Below are positions 47,621 through 58,776 of a DNA stretch of 64,000 bases, piece after piece. The stretch comes from Megachile rotundata. Taxonomy: Eukaryota > Arthropoda > Insecta > Hymenoptera > Megachilidae. The notes beneath the pieces are model-generated. The model was given only the letters and a program-made list of their open reading frames with translations. It had not been told where the DNA came from and did no database searches. A program made the translations under genes and the position numbers. Positions within the stretch are counted from its first letter, which is position 1. Every line of letters starts with the position of its first letter. Location: positions 6,486,501 through 6,550,500 of the forward strand of contig NC_134995.1 of assembly GCF_050947335.1 (NCBI RefSeq). Reading direction: 5' to 3'.

Positions 47621-48065
47621 TGAAAAGAAATTGAGGGATATCTCGTGTTAGAACGCTGTTGATGTTCGTTTCAGAGGCTAAGACCAGTGAAACGGCGACG
47701 CGGAATAAAGTGGCGTGAAATAAAGGAGTATCTGCGAGGGTGATTCGGTAGGCGCGGCGCGAGTTTCGGTGGTTGTGGATGGAGAGTGGTTGTATCTAAT
47801 TTAAATTCCCGACATAAAAAGCTTGCACAACGCGAGGAGTGGTCGGGATAGCGTGGATCGCGGCCAAGCCACGTGCGGCTGCGAGATTCATTCCGCTTTA
47901 CATGGCCAGTCCATACCCATCCACTTCGCCGCGTCCCCCGAAATTCCCTCTTCAACATCTTCCTCGCACATTCTGGCTCTCTCGTCGCTTTCTCTTCCGC
48001 CTGGTTCTCATCTCTACGCAACCTATTCCACGTTCCTAGCCAAAGTATGACCGGAACCCTAATGC
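47621..48065. other. GC-rich unique block within a 207-codon minus frame
   Basis: The frame 47671-48294 on the minus strand is the longest outside the tandem arrays, but three plus frames are open across 47823-48091. It is rich in R, S and P, as expected from the composition. An N-terminal hydrophobic run comes from the AT-rich part at 48160-48290. No domain is recognised and the frame enters the diverged repeat at 48066. Not called. Confidence 0.45.
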
Positions 48066-48560
48066 CATGGAACCTCCGTCTCAGGGGATGACTGCCCGAC
48101 GATCGGGATGGAGATATAGTAACTTTAAAATCAGATAGGACGTGAATACAGGGACTAGTAAATAAGACAGAGACTAGTAAATAATCATCAACAATCTTTG
48201 CAATGTTAATAATTAATATTAAATATAGAAACAAAATAAAGGTGCATAATTTGTTACAAGTTATGAAACCACCGTCTAAGGGGTAGTAATCCAAGTGACA
48301 TTGTAACTTTAAGTTAGTATGTCAGTAAATGTAGAGGTACAAGAAATGGCGAAGATGTTGACATCAGAGTTAATTTTAAATTAAATATAAGAACTCAGTC
48401 TAATATCATAAAACCTCCCCTTTGAGGGTTGTATGACGACGAAATTGGAAAAATAAAAATTTCAAAATCAGATACGTTTTAAAAATAGCTCTCATTGAAT
48501 TGATTAAATAAATCTAAATAAGAGATGTGTTAGAGTCGATTTGAACTGTATGTAAGAACG
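48066..48560 (+). repeat. Diverged ~150-200-bp tandem duplication, three copies
   Basis: Copies begin at about 48066 (ATGGAACCTCCGTCTCAGGG), 48263 (ATGAAACCACCGTCTAAGGG) and 48408 (ATAAAACCTCCCCTTTGAGG). Each is followed about 50 bp later by AACTTTAA or ATTTCAAAATCAGATA. Identity is moderate, so boundaries are approximate. Confidence 0.65.
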
Positions 48561-49348
48561 AAATAATAGCTTCGTCAAAAATTGTTATTCTTAAAAAAAA
48601 ATTCCATGAAAATTGAATTTAATGATTTGGTATATATACGGGCAATAAAGAGTGCAATTTAATGTTTTCTAAAACGTGTCCATCCATTACTTCAATTAGA
48701 TTTATAATGGCGTCTACAGCGATCCCGTTATAATTGATTGACGAGAGAGAGGTTTCAACAGGTCTTGCTTTTCCAACTTTAAAATCAATTCATTTCGCGG
48801 AATTTTAATGCTTTATATTCACACCGCAACCAGATTCATACGCAGCGAAATTGTATTTCAATTTTTATTCCGAGTGATGGTGCCGGTTCACAGTTAATTC
48901 CGTGCATTTAAAAAGCAAATTAAATTTTCAGAGACGTTTGCATGATGAAATATCAACTGATAAAAAATAACGAAACGTTTTATTCGCCTCACGGACTGAA
49001 TTCACTTCGATAAATTTATGTAAAAAATTCAAAAGTTTCCACGATTTTATCGCTGTTATTCATACGCGCTTTGAAACCTGTATTTTTTTTGCGCTTTAAT
49101 TTTCGCAAATCTTTTAACCCCTTAAAAAGCCAATTCTCTGGAGTATCATAAAGGCCACACTTCACAGGGACGATGGTATTTACCTTACGAAGACTGTCTA
49201 CTCAACCTTTGACCTTTGATCGAACAATTATTCTATTGTTCCGTAAACAATACCCGGCGGATAATTGTAGAATGCAACGCTAGACAGGAGGTACACTTGA
49301 GTGTAACATAGCGTTGCTTTAAATACGAACACGTGCATGCAATATAAA
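48561..49348. other. Unique AT-rich sequence
   Basis: Unique DNA of mixed composition with no open frame worth noting and no repeat seen. Confidence 0.55.
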
Positions 49349-50330
49349 ATTCAATCGTTCAATTTTTCAATTTTTCAATTTTTCAATTTTTCAATTCTTT
49401 AATTCTGCAACTCTTCAATTCCTCAATTCTACAATTCTTCAATTCATCAATTGTTCAATTTGTCAATTCGTCAATTCTTCGATTCTTCCATTCTTCAATT
49501 CTTCAATTCTTCAATTCTTCAATTCTTCAATTCTTCAATTCTTCAATTCCTCAATTCTTCAATTCTTCAATTCTTCAATTCCTCAATTCCTCAATTCCTC
49601 AATTCTTCAATTCTCTAATTCTTTAATTCTTTAATTCTTTAATTCTTCAAATTTTTCAATTTTGGCAAAGTTTCATACTTTCTTAAATTCGCAAATTTCT
49701 ACTTATTTCTAAATTTTTCAACTTTCTAAATTTCTAGATTTCTAAATTTCTAAAAATTCCCAAATTTTCTATATCCATATATTCCAAAATCCTCATATTC
49801 CTTACATTCTGTACGTATATCTACATCACTAAATCCATACATCCCTAGATCTTTAAATTCTCTAAGACCGATGTCACTAGTTTAATAGGTTCTCCAGTTC
49901 TTGACCCCGAAGTCCCTAGATCCCCAAATGCCTACCTTATTAAAATACTAGATCTTCAAATTTCAACTATCTAAATCCCCAGATTTTCAAATTCCTGTGC
50001 TCCTAAATCACTAGGTCTTCAATTTCCAACTTCCCAAATCCCTAGATCTTGAATTCCAATGACTCAAAATTACTAGATCTTCCATTTCCAACTTCAAAAA
50101 TTCCTAGATTCCAAATTCTAATGCCTCAAAACTACTCGATCTTCACATTCTAATTTCCCAATTCCCTAGACCCTAAAATTCAAAGCCCTAAAATTACTCG
50201 TTCCTCAAATTCATAAATTCTTAAGATTCTATTTCACATTTGCAGTCTTCCAAATTCCGACGAATCTAAAAATCCTTATATTCCTGAATTCTGAAATCCA
50301 CTCTAAATATTCAAATTCTCAAAAGTCCTC
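49349..50330 (+). repeat. Octamer array (TTCAATTC)n and decayed extension
   Basis: From 49349 to about 49660 the unit is TTCAATTC or TTCAATTT with 8-bp period, most regular at 49495-49600. From 49660 to 50330 the sequence becomes irregular CCCTAGATCTTCAAATTCC-like words of about 16-50 bp spacing. The plus strand is pyrimidine-rich throughout. Confidence 0.9.
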
Positions 50331-51289
50331 AAAAAACCGACGAGCGACTAACCTTTTTGTTCATGACCGCAATAATTTCGGTACGCAAAATATATTTGGC
50401 GTTGACTGTACAATGGAGTTTAATAGAACGATAAGTTTCACCGTGCACAAAGTGAAGCGGAAGCGTTGCATTAAAAATACACCGTCTGCCTCTTAACCTT
50501 TGATCGTCAACAATTATATAGGTTCGTTAGAATTTACATGAGGTAGTTTATCGGTTCAAAGGGGAAAAGCCGCAATATGCTTCTGATCCTTAGCCGGTGA
50601 AAGACTGGGGCGCAGGTTGAACGGGCTCGATAGAGAGATAGAATTGGAAATCTACTTCCATCTGGTAATAGCGTAATCTGCTCTCGAGGCTATTCAGGAC
50701 CCGGCAGAAAGAGCATGTTCAGAGGTCATCGGCCTTGGATCTTTTCGACTATGTCCTCTGCCTTCTCCAGGACATCGGACGTCGGCACAAACTCCAAGTA
50801 CCACCTTTCCTTTCCCTGCTACTCGTCAAAGCACTAAAAAGCGACCCTTTTCTTCCCATCTTGCGACGTTTCGCTTCAAAGGCCCTCCATTAAACCGGAC
50901 CACTCGCGATTCTGACTACAAGATTTTCACTCGGCAGCTCAGACGATAACAAATTCTTTATCCTAACAAATTGTTCCATTTTGCTGCGTTCAAAGAGCTT
51001 CCACGGAAACATAGCGGACGATGTCCCAAGAACTTTTGACGTTCTAACTATTATAGTAATGTGGTCAAATCTTTTAGGAATTTCTTATTTTGGGTTGTTA
51101 CGTTTTTTGAGAAAAACGCTCTGGATGTTCTTCGGGTATTTGGATTTTTGGGTCAGATTTTATAATTTAGGGATTTTTTATGGTTGGGATTTTGTAGGGT
51201 TTGGAAATTGGAGTATTGAAATTTAGGGAATTTTGCGATTTTGGAGTTTTGACTTTGATGATCCATTAATTGTCGGATTTTGCAATTTT
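50331..51289. other. Unique block, then T-rich sequence
   Basis: GC-richer unique sequence at 50340-50960, then T-rich DNA with GGATTTT and TTTGGG words from 51060. The 81-codon plus frame (50981-51226) is driven by that T/G-rich sequence. No gene recognised. Confidence 0.5.
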
Positions 51290-51970
51290 GCAATATTAAA
51301 AATAGAATTTTAGAATTAGAATTAGAATTTTTTAATTTTAGAATTTTAGAACTTTAGAACTTTAGAACTTTAGAACTTTAGAACTTTAGAACTTTAGAAC
51401 TTTAGAACTTTAGAACTTTAGAACTTTAGAACTTTAGAATTTTAGAATTTTAGAATTTTAGAATCTTTCAATTTTCCAATTTTCCAATTTTCCAAATTTC
51501 CAACTTTCTAACTTTCCAATTCCACAATTCCATAATTTCGCAATTCCACAATTTCACAATTCTGCATTTCTGCGATTCCACAATCCGGCAACTCCACTAT
51601 TCTGCAATTCCACATTTCCGTAATTTCGCAAATCCACAATTCCGCAATTCCGCAATTCAATAATTCCACAATTGAACAATTCTACTATTTTATAATTTTA
51701 CAATTCCATAATTCCATAATTTCGCAAATCCACAATTCCACAATTCAGTAATTCTACAATTGGACAATTCCACTATTTTACAACTTTACAACTTTACAAC
51801 TTTACAGCTTTACAACTTTACAACTTTACAGTTTTACAACTTTACAATTTTACAACTTTACAGTTTTACAACTTTACAATTTTACAACTTTACAATTTTA
51901 CAACTTTACAATTTTACAACTTTACAATTTTACAGTTTTACAATTTTACAATTTTACAATTTTAAAACTC
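51290..51970 (+). repeat. Chain of four octamer arrays with different units
   Basis: Going right, the 8-bp unit changes from AGAACTTT (about 51340-51440, nearly perfect), to TTTCCAAT, to CACAATTC/GCAATTCC, then to ACAACTTT and ACAATTTT (51775-51965). The 8-bp period is kept across changes of sequence. The block looks like one array in which successive expansions fixed different variants. Confidence 0.92.
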
Positions 51971-52601
51971 CAGAATTTTAAGTCTCTCAGACTTTGAAAG
52001 TAAATTGAATAGATTAAAACATCCACATTTTGAAACATTGATAAGTCTCAGTTGAAATGTTAAAAATGTTATATGTGCTTGCTACTTCATCACACAAAAA
52101 CTCGAACCCTAAGAGCTTTTTAAAATAGCAATGCAAAGAATTGCGTAAAACTTGAAAATTATATCTTTCTCCAAAAAAGTTGAAACCACTCAGCCATTAA
52201 CTCCAAGAACAACAGAACAGAAAGAGATTCGAACCACGATTTTTCCTGAAATAACAATTTTAATCGCAACATCAAGGTTTCCATTAAATTCCCAGAATAA
52301 TGTTATTCTTATCGAGTGCAATTATTCATCACGAACACGAGTTTGGAGCACCGGAAGTTTCGTCGATTTCCTTTGGTAAAAGTGTCCGTTGCCCCATCTG
52401 GTACAATTACCGAACGTTTTCCGTTTCTTTTTCCTGGGATATCGGAAAATAAGCGGCGGCAATAACGCGCCTTGAGACCGTTAATAACGATGAAGCTTTA
52501 TCGTTTATCCGAAACGGTCGAAGGGGCTGCTGTAATTACCGAAAGAGTACTGCTTGACTAGCTGACAAATAACGACATAATTTAGCATCGATCCGAGTAC
52601 T
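51971..52601. other. Unique sequence
   Basis: AT-rich, then GC-richer from about 52380. The 75-codon plus frame 52152-52379 is not recognised. No RNA gene seen. Confidence 0.5.
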
Positions 52602-52860
52602 GATGTCAACCCATGAGTTGGCGCGTGAAGAGAGGTGAAGATTGAGGTGATTAGAATAGCTACAATTGGTCAGAACTTTCATTTCTGATAATTGGATGTG
52701 GTGCTTATAGAATACTTTTCTTTCTTTTTTGTTAGAAGACTTGATAGACTTTTGATAAATTTTTGTATTGGTGAATGGGTTTTTGGTCGCGTACTGATGT
52801 CAACACATGAGTTGGTGCGTGAAGACTCAGATGTTTAGAAGAGAAATTGGTTAGAATTTC
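52602..52860 (+). repeat. Two direct copies of a ~194-bp unit headed by GATGTCAACCCATGAGTTGG
   Basis: The head word begins at 52602 and, with changes, at 52796. It is followed in each by GCGTGAAGA and later by a TTAGAA...AATTGGT segment. A third head lies at 53941 after an intervening array. The same head occurs inverted in the array at 54105. Confidence 0.75.
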
Positions 52861-52913
52861 GTCCAAAATTGAAATCTCTAATTAAAGTTTTCTACGTTTT
52901 TCAATATCGCAAT

Positions 52914-53400
52914 TTTCCAATTTCCAAGAGCCAAATTTCTATACTTCTGAATATTTAAATTTTCCAATTTCCAAGAGCCAAATTTCTATACTTCCGAATA
53001 TCTAAATTTTCCAATTTCCAAGAGCCAAATTTCTATACTTCTGAATATCTAAATTTTCCAATTTCCAAGAGCCAAATTTCTATACTTCCGAATATCTAAA
53101 TTTTCCAATTTCCAAGAGTTAAATTTCTATACTTCTGAATACCTAAATTTTCCAATATCCAAGAGCCAAATTTCTACACTTCCGAATTACCTAAATTTGT
53201 CAATTTTCAGAAGGCAAATTTCTACCCTTCGAAATATCCAAATTTTTAAATTTCCATGAGCCGAATTTCTACTTTTCTCAATATCCAAATTTTCAAATTT
53301 GCACAAGCATGAATTTCTACTTTCTTAAATATCCAAATTTTCAAATTTCCACAAGCTTGAATTTCTACTTTTCCAAATATCCAAATTTTCTATTTCCATA
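52914..53400 (+). repeat. 47-bp tandem repeat, five good and several decayed copies
   Basis: The unit of 47 bp starts CCAATTTCCAAGAGCCAAAT and continues TTCTATACTTCTGAATATC. Copies from 52914 to about 53165 are nearly identical. Later copies change to CATGAGCCGAATTTCTAC and ACAAGCTTGAATTTCTAC forms. Confidence 0.93.
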
Positions 53401-53690
53401 TGTAGAATAATTTTAATAGATGGAATAATTAATGTAGTTTATTTAACAAAATATGATTAAATATAATTTCACACGTCTTGCTCTCTCACTTTCTCACAAA
53501 GCAATGAGCTCTTCGCTTTGCTCGGAAAACATTCGATCACACCAAAAAGACAATCTTCTAGCAATCTTCATTACATGCAAACTTCATTCAAACCATGCAC
53601 AAGCTTCATTCATATCATGCACCCATGCCACTCATACAATTACATAGTACATCACTCATACAATTACAAAGTATACATACACACCACACA
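53401..53690. other. Short unique segment
   Basis: AT-rich unique sequence with CATCACTCATACAATTACA-type words repeated two to three times at 53630-53670. No gene. Confidence 0.5.
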
Positions 53691-53860
53691 TAAGCTTGAA
53701 TTTCTACTTTTCTAAATATCCAAATTTTCAAATTTCCATAAGCTTGAATTTCTACTTTTCTAAATATCCAAATTTTCAAATTTCCATAAGTTTGAATTTC
53801 TACTTTTCTAAATATCCAAGTTCTCAAATTTCCATAAGCTCAAATTTCTACATTTCTGAA
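53691..53860 (+). repeat. 48-bp tandem repeat, three copies
   Basis: The unit starts AAGCTTGAATTTCTACTTTT and ends TTTTCAAATTTCCAT. It is the same family as the last copies of the 52914-53400 array, so one array has been split by the unique segment between them. Confidence 0.92.
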
Positions 53861-53940
53861 TACGCAAACATCCAAACTCCAACTTCAACATTTCTATTCC
53901 CCCAAATTGTCAAATCCCAAATTCCACATTCCCACATACC

Positions 53941-54104
53941 GATGTCAACCCACGAGTTGGCGCGCGGTGTTTAGAAGAGCCACTCCAATTGATCAGAATA
54001 GAAAAATGGACGCCTCACACGTATTTTCGGCGGTAGTATTGACTCTCGCAGTTACAAATTAAGGCAAAGACAGGACAGTCAACACACGTTTCAACAGTGA
54101 GATT
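53941..54104. other. Third head motif copy and unique flank
   Basis: GATGTCAACCCACGAGTTGG starts at 53941 and is followed by CGCGCGG and a TTTAGAAGAGCC segment like the unit at 52796. The rest is unique to 54104. Confidence 0.6.
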
Positions 54105-54800
54105 GTGCGAATTCAGCAGTTGTTATCATCATTATTATTCTTACTTGCCGAAATGTAACTGTTAGTGTTCACGGTGGGAGCTTCTTTTACTTTACATCTC
54201 ACACGCCAACTCAGGGATTGTCATCTGTATACATCCCACCAATCTATTTATCACGTTGAGAATAGGGATAAGAATGCAGTAGTACAATTCAGTAATTGTT
54301 GATAGTCAATTCAGCAATTTTTATTGCCACTATTATTCATATTTGCTAAAACGTAACTAAGACTATTCGCAATGGACTTCTTTTACTTTATGTCTTACGC
54401 GACAACTCATGGGTTTTCATCTGTATACATCCCACCAATTTATTTATCACGTTGAAAATAGGGATAAGAATTCAGTAGTACAATTCATTCCTAATAGTCA
54501 ATTCCACAATTGTTATTGCCACTATTATTCATATCTGCCGAAATGTAACTGTTACTATTCACAATGCGCTTCTTTTATTTTGAGTCATGCGCCAACTCGT
54601 GGGTTTTCATCTGTATACATCCCACCAATCTATTTATCACATTCAAAATAGGGATAAGAATTCAGTAGTACAATACATTCCTAATAGTCAATTCAACAAT
54701 TGTTATTGCCATTATTATTCATATCTGCCGAAATGTAACTGTTACTATTCACAATGCGCTTCTTTTATTTTGAGTCATGCGCCAACTCGTGGGTCGACAT
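54105..54800 (-). repeat. ~190-bp tandem repeat carrying the head motif in inverted orientation
   Basis: About 3.6 copies. CGCCAACTCGTGGGTTTTCATC-like words end each unit at about 54203, 54398, 54589 and 54779 (periods 195, 191 and 190 bp). Other shared words are TATACATCCCACCAATCTAT and TGCCGAAATGTAACTGTTA. The last two copies are nearly identical. Frames at 54409-54651 and 54587-54865 are artefacts of the repetition. Confidence 0.93.
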
Positions 54801-55280
54801 CTGTACGCCTCTGGACGTTTGCGGCAGAAGGGAGGCAAAGATGTAGAATTATTGTGCAAGAGTGATGGGGTCGGTGAAGGAAGTGGCGAGGCACAAAACT
54901 AGAGAATTCCGATGAAAACCAGCTGTCATAACCATGTGCCTCGTGATTCCCGACAGACACGCCGCTAACAAAGAGAATTAATTATTTGCCTGAATTGGGC
55001 ACGATTGCTTGCAGCTACGTCTGCTACATAATTTCCCTGGAAACAGCCGCTCAATGAAACGGTTCTTAATTAAACGCACAATGCTCGCACCAAGAACAAA
55101 AACAAAACTTTTCGAATTCGTTCTTTGGGAGATAGGTTTGCTCGACGCTTATGATAGAACTCGTTTTTTGAAAGAAACGTGGGTTTTATTGAAATTTTAT
55201 ATACTGATATTGATATGTAGGTTTTATAATGGAAATGAGGTACTTGTTGGATGTTGAGAAGGTGAGTTTGATTTATTGTA
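54801..55280. other. Unique sequence
   Basis: Mixed composition. The plus frame 55009-55257 stops just before GAGAAG/GTGAGTTTG (GT at 55262), a good donor match, but the stop precedes it in that frame. No gene called. Confidence 0.45.
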
Positions 55281-55620
55281 AGGGAATGTTTAGAGATTCA
55301 GAAATTTGCGATTCTGGAGATTTTTGTGTTGTTTGGAAGTGGAGGGGTTTGGGAGTTAAGGAATTCTGGGTTTTGAAAATTTATGAATTTGGAAATTTTG
55401 GAATTTGAGAACTTATTTAGGAATTTGGAAATTTGGGAATGTGGGAATTTAGAAATATGGGAATTTGGAACTGTTGGAATTTAGAAATATAGGATTTTGG
55501 AAATCTTGCAATCCAGAAATTTACATATTTTTAAATTTCGAAATTTAGAAACATGCAAATTTAGAAGAGTATGAATTTGAAAATGCAACAAATTTAGAAA
55601 TGTGGATTTTAGATTTAAAA
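55281..55620 (+). repeat. Decayed GGAATTTGGAAATTTT repeat
   Basis: Words such as GGAATTTG, GAAATTTTG and TTTAGAAATATGG recur at about 8-16 bp. This is the purine-rich orientation of the octamer family, heavily mutated. Confidence 0.7.
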
Positions 55621-56453
55621 TTTTCAACTATTACTTTTACCAACCCCAATATTAAAAAAAAAATCATTTCAATAATCCCTCCATCGCATATTTCCCAAAC
55701 TAATATTTTTCCATCCGATCGCCATTATTCCCATCCACCCAATATTTCCCAATATCAATATGTTCCCCGATACAAAAGGTGTCGACATGTTTCGAAAGTT
55801 GTGATATTACACGAAAATCGATGCGTTCCAATTGATTGACGTTTCTGGTAAACCACGAGATCGCAAATAAAGCACATTTCCGCTACATTTGCGGCAAGAA
55901 ATTTGAATTCTACAAGCAGCGGCGGACGGAATGGGAAATGAAATTTTTCGAGGTATGATATTTATCGGGAAGCGGACTCTTTTGCATGCGTTATCCAGTC
56001 CGCATCGGTGAACTATCACGTACGAATGCATTCAACGGTCCACGCTTTGGGACGACGATCGTTCAAAACGGTTTTCGAGTGACGAAAATGATGCATATGT
56101 ATTCACGGTGGCAGTCCTCTTGACCGCTTACGTATCCCCGGCATCTATCGATTCCCGGGCGAATCGCATTTCCGGTGATTCACGATGCACGCACCAGCCC
56201 ATCCGACGCATTTATGCCGGCAGTAAAACCGAATGATGTGTGTCAAATATTAATACCGTAGGTAGAACCGAATCATGAGACCACGGATTCTATGCGCTAT
56301 CGATGGCCGGCCATATCGGATTTCCGATCAGACAGCTCTTTTATCGATTACTCGCGTCATATGACACCTACATTTCCAGAAATACTTTTCTTTACGTCCC
56401 GTCTCGACTCGCCGTTAATGCGCGTGTAAATAGGGAGACCGGTTGCTGTTTGG
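55621..56453. other. Unique GC-richer block
   Basis: AT-rich to 55770, then GC-richer with CpG to 56450. Frames of 68-79 codons occur on both strands and none is recognised. Confidence 0.5.
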
Positions 56454-57020
56454 GCAATGATGACCATTTAACTGTTTCATGTGTTATTTGTAAGAAAGAT
56501 GATGAGTGATCATCATACTTAAATGATGACCATTTAACTGTTTCATGTGTTATTTGAAAGAAAGATGATGAGTGATCATCATACTTAAATAATGACAATT
56601 TAACTGTTTCATGTGTTATTTGAAAGAAAGATGATGAGTGATCATCATACTTAAATGATGACCATTTAACTGTTTCATGTGTTATTTGAAAGAAAGATGA
56701 TGAGTGATCATCATACTTAAATGATGACCATTTAGCTATTTCATGTGTTATTTGAAAGAAAGGTGTATGAATGATACTGAAATAATGACCATTTAACTAT
56801 TTGATGTGCTATTAGAAAGAAAGATGTATGAATGATATTTAAACCATGACCATTTAACTATTTGATTTGTTCTATTTGAAAGAAATTTGATACATGACTC
56901 ATACTTAAACGATGACCATTTAACTACTTGATGTGTCCTATTTGAAAGAAATTTGATATATGACTGATGCTTAAACGACGACCATTTAATTGTTCAATAT
57001 GCTGTTTGATAGAAATATGA
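56454..57020 (+). repeat. 66-bp tandem repeat with an internal hairpin
   Basis: Anchors TGACCATTTAACTG at 56461, 56527 and 56593 give a 66-bp unit. About five near-identical copies are followed by three to four diverged ones. Each good copy contains GATGA-GTGA-TCATC, a perfect 5-bp stem with a 4-nt loop, in a longer ATGATG/CATCAT context. The diverged copies lose the hairpin but keep GACCATTTAACT. Confidence 0.93.
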
Positions 57021-57969
57021 TGTATGAATGATGCTTAAATTTTGGTTATTTTTATATGGCAATTTTATTGATTTTATATGTGAATGTTTACCTTTGCTGA
57101 TGCTTGATTTTGTTCATTTTATACAGAAATGATGCTTGGTTTTATTCATTTCATACATGAATATTGCCTCATTTTATTAATTTTATATGAATGCAGTTTG
57201 ACTCTATTATTTTTAACAAATCTTCTAAGTAAATAAAAGAAGAAAATCATCAATTTTCTTAAGTCAGAAAAACAGAGTGACAGATTACATCAAACATAAT
57301 TAGTTTTATATCAAACTTATATATCGAACATAAACCACAAAAGTCACATTACTCATGAAAATTCAATATGAAAGAAAAAATAAAAGAACCGTACCAAATC
57401 TTCAAAGACATTGAAAAATGAATACCAAAATTCCCTACTCAAAAATAAAAAAAAAAATTGAAATTTCCCTAAAACTGAATATTCGCCGCTGTTCATCAAC
57501 GCAGCATCGCTGAAGAAACGCACCGTTCAACACAGGATTAGAAGGATCGGTTAGAAATTCGGTGTCGGTAAACGATAGCGTATCACCGAAGATCCTGGTG
57601 GCTTTAGAAATTCCCATGGTGGTTGATAGTGGTATGGTTGCGTCGATAAATCACAGTGCGCCGACAAAAGGGGCCCGACGAAAGGCCGTCGCCATAAACG
57701 TATAAAGTAATTACACGTTGCATCCGCGATATGGCGTTGTGGGTCGAGCTATTCACGGGGATCTGCCCCGGTGGCTGTATGGCGGGCAAAGCCGGTTCCC
57801 GTAGGCACGGAAACGGTGGATAGGGTAAGCTATGCACGATTTTCGACGCTATGCCATCGAGAACGAAGCTTTCGTCGGCCGCCATGCCACCGCGATCAGG
57901 ATTATATTTCGGTACGCGCATTATCGGGACATATGCTTGATACGGAGGGAGAAGGCTCGTTTATGTACA
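57021..57969. other. AT-rich, then GC-richer unique sequence
   Basis: TTTTATTCATTTTATA-type words repeat loosely at 57060-57200. From 57470 to 57970 it is unique and GC-richer, with a 105-codon minus frame (57604-57921) opposed by a plus frame. Not recognised. Confidence 0.5.
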
Positions 57970-58776
57970 GTCTCGATATAAGAGAAAATGATCTGATGTG
58001 AGCGAAAAAATTATACGCATCGTTTGAAAAAGAACCTGAAGCCATGATTACCCGAGAAACATATAGGTGCAAATATAAAACTTTTTTATTTTTAATTCTG
58101 TTGTTGTGAAACGTTTACCAAAAGATTTGTGATATTCTTCTGATTAAAATGACACCAAATACGATATAGTTTGGACTGTATTTACTGATTTAATTGGGAA
58201 TAGTTAATTTCGAACGCGGGGAAATATGGCGGACGAAAAAGAAAAGACGCTGAGATTGTGTCACTCAGTGAAAACAAAAGTCTGGTGTTTTATTTACAAT
58301 GTTAATGCGTTGATAACTCGTCCCTTTCTTTGTACAATATTTCCTAACAAATTTGAGACATTTTCCTAATTGAAATGAGACATAATTTATTAAATATATA
58401 TTACATTACATTAAATATATTACAGTGCAATTTTTCTTATTGCAGTAAAATCTTCGATACTAATACTTGAAATTACAAGTAAATATTTCAAATTACGTTT
58501 AGTTTCATTTTAATCAGAAAAATGTGAAAAATCCATTGGTAAAAGTTTCATAACGAAAAGATCGAAAATAAAATTGTATAATTGCACTGTTATCTCACTA
58601 ATATGTCACTGTTTACATTCGATCCGAATATATTCTTCATTCATATTCCTACGTTCATCAAACTTTAATGTATAACTACACGATATAAGCGAACAGTCTC
58701 GAAAGACTCCCTTGTATCGAGATTTCACCCAACGCAAACAAAAATCTGAATTCGAAAAATTCGCTTATATCGAGAC
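57970..58776. mobile_element. Nested inverted-repeat element (non-autonomous transposon candidate)
   Basis: Outer arms: GTCTCGATATAAGAGA at 57970-57985 and, inverted, TCGCTTATATCGAGAC at 58761-58776 (15 of 16 match). Inner arms: about 90 bp starting GGTGCAAATATAAAACTTTT at 58068 match the reverse complement of 58500-58590 at roughly three quarters of positions. A third related segment in direct orientation lies at about 58325-58390. At 58681-58692, CGATATAAGCGA is an exact reverse complement of 58761-58772. AGTCT-CGAA-AGACT at 58695-58708 forms a small hairpin. There is no open frame of transposase size. The ends loosely recall mariner-type termini, but I do not assign a family. Confidence 0.55.

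Noticed and set aside
47671..48294. 207-codon minus-strand frame, the longest outside the tandem arrays
   Set aside because: Three plus-strand frames overlap it, its composition follows the GC-rich DNA, it runs into a diverged repeat, and I recognise no domain.
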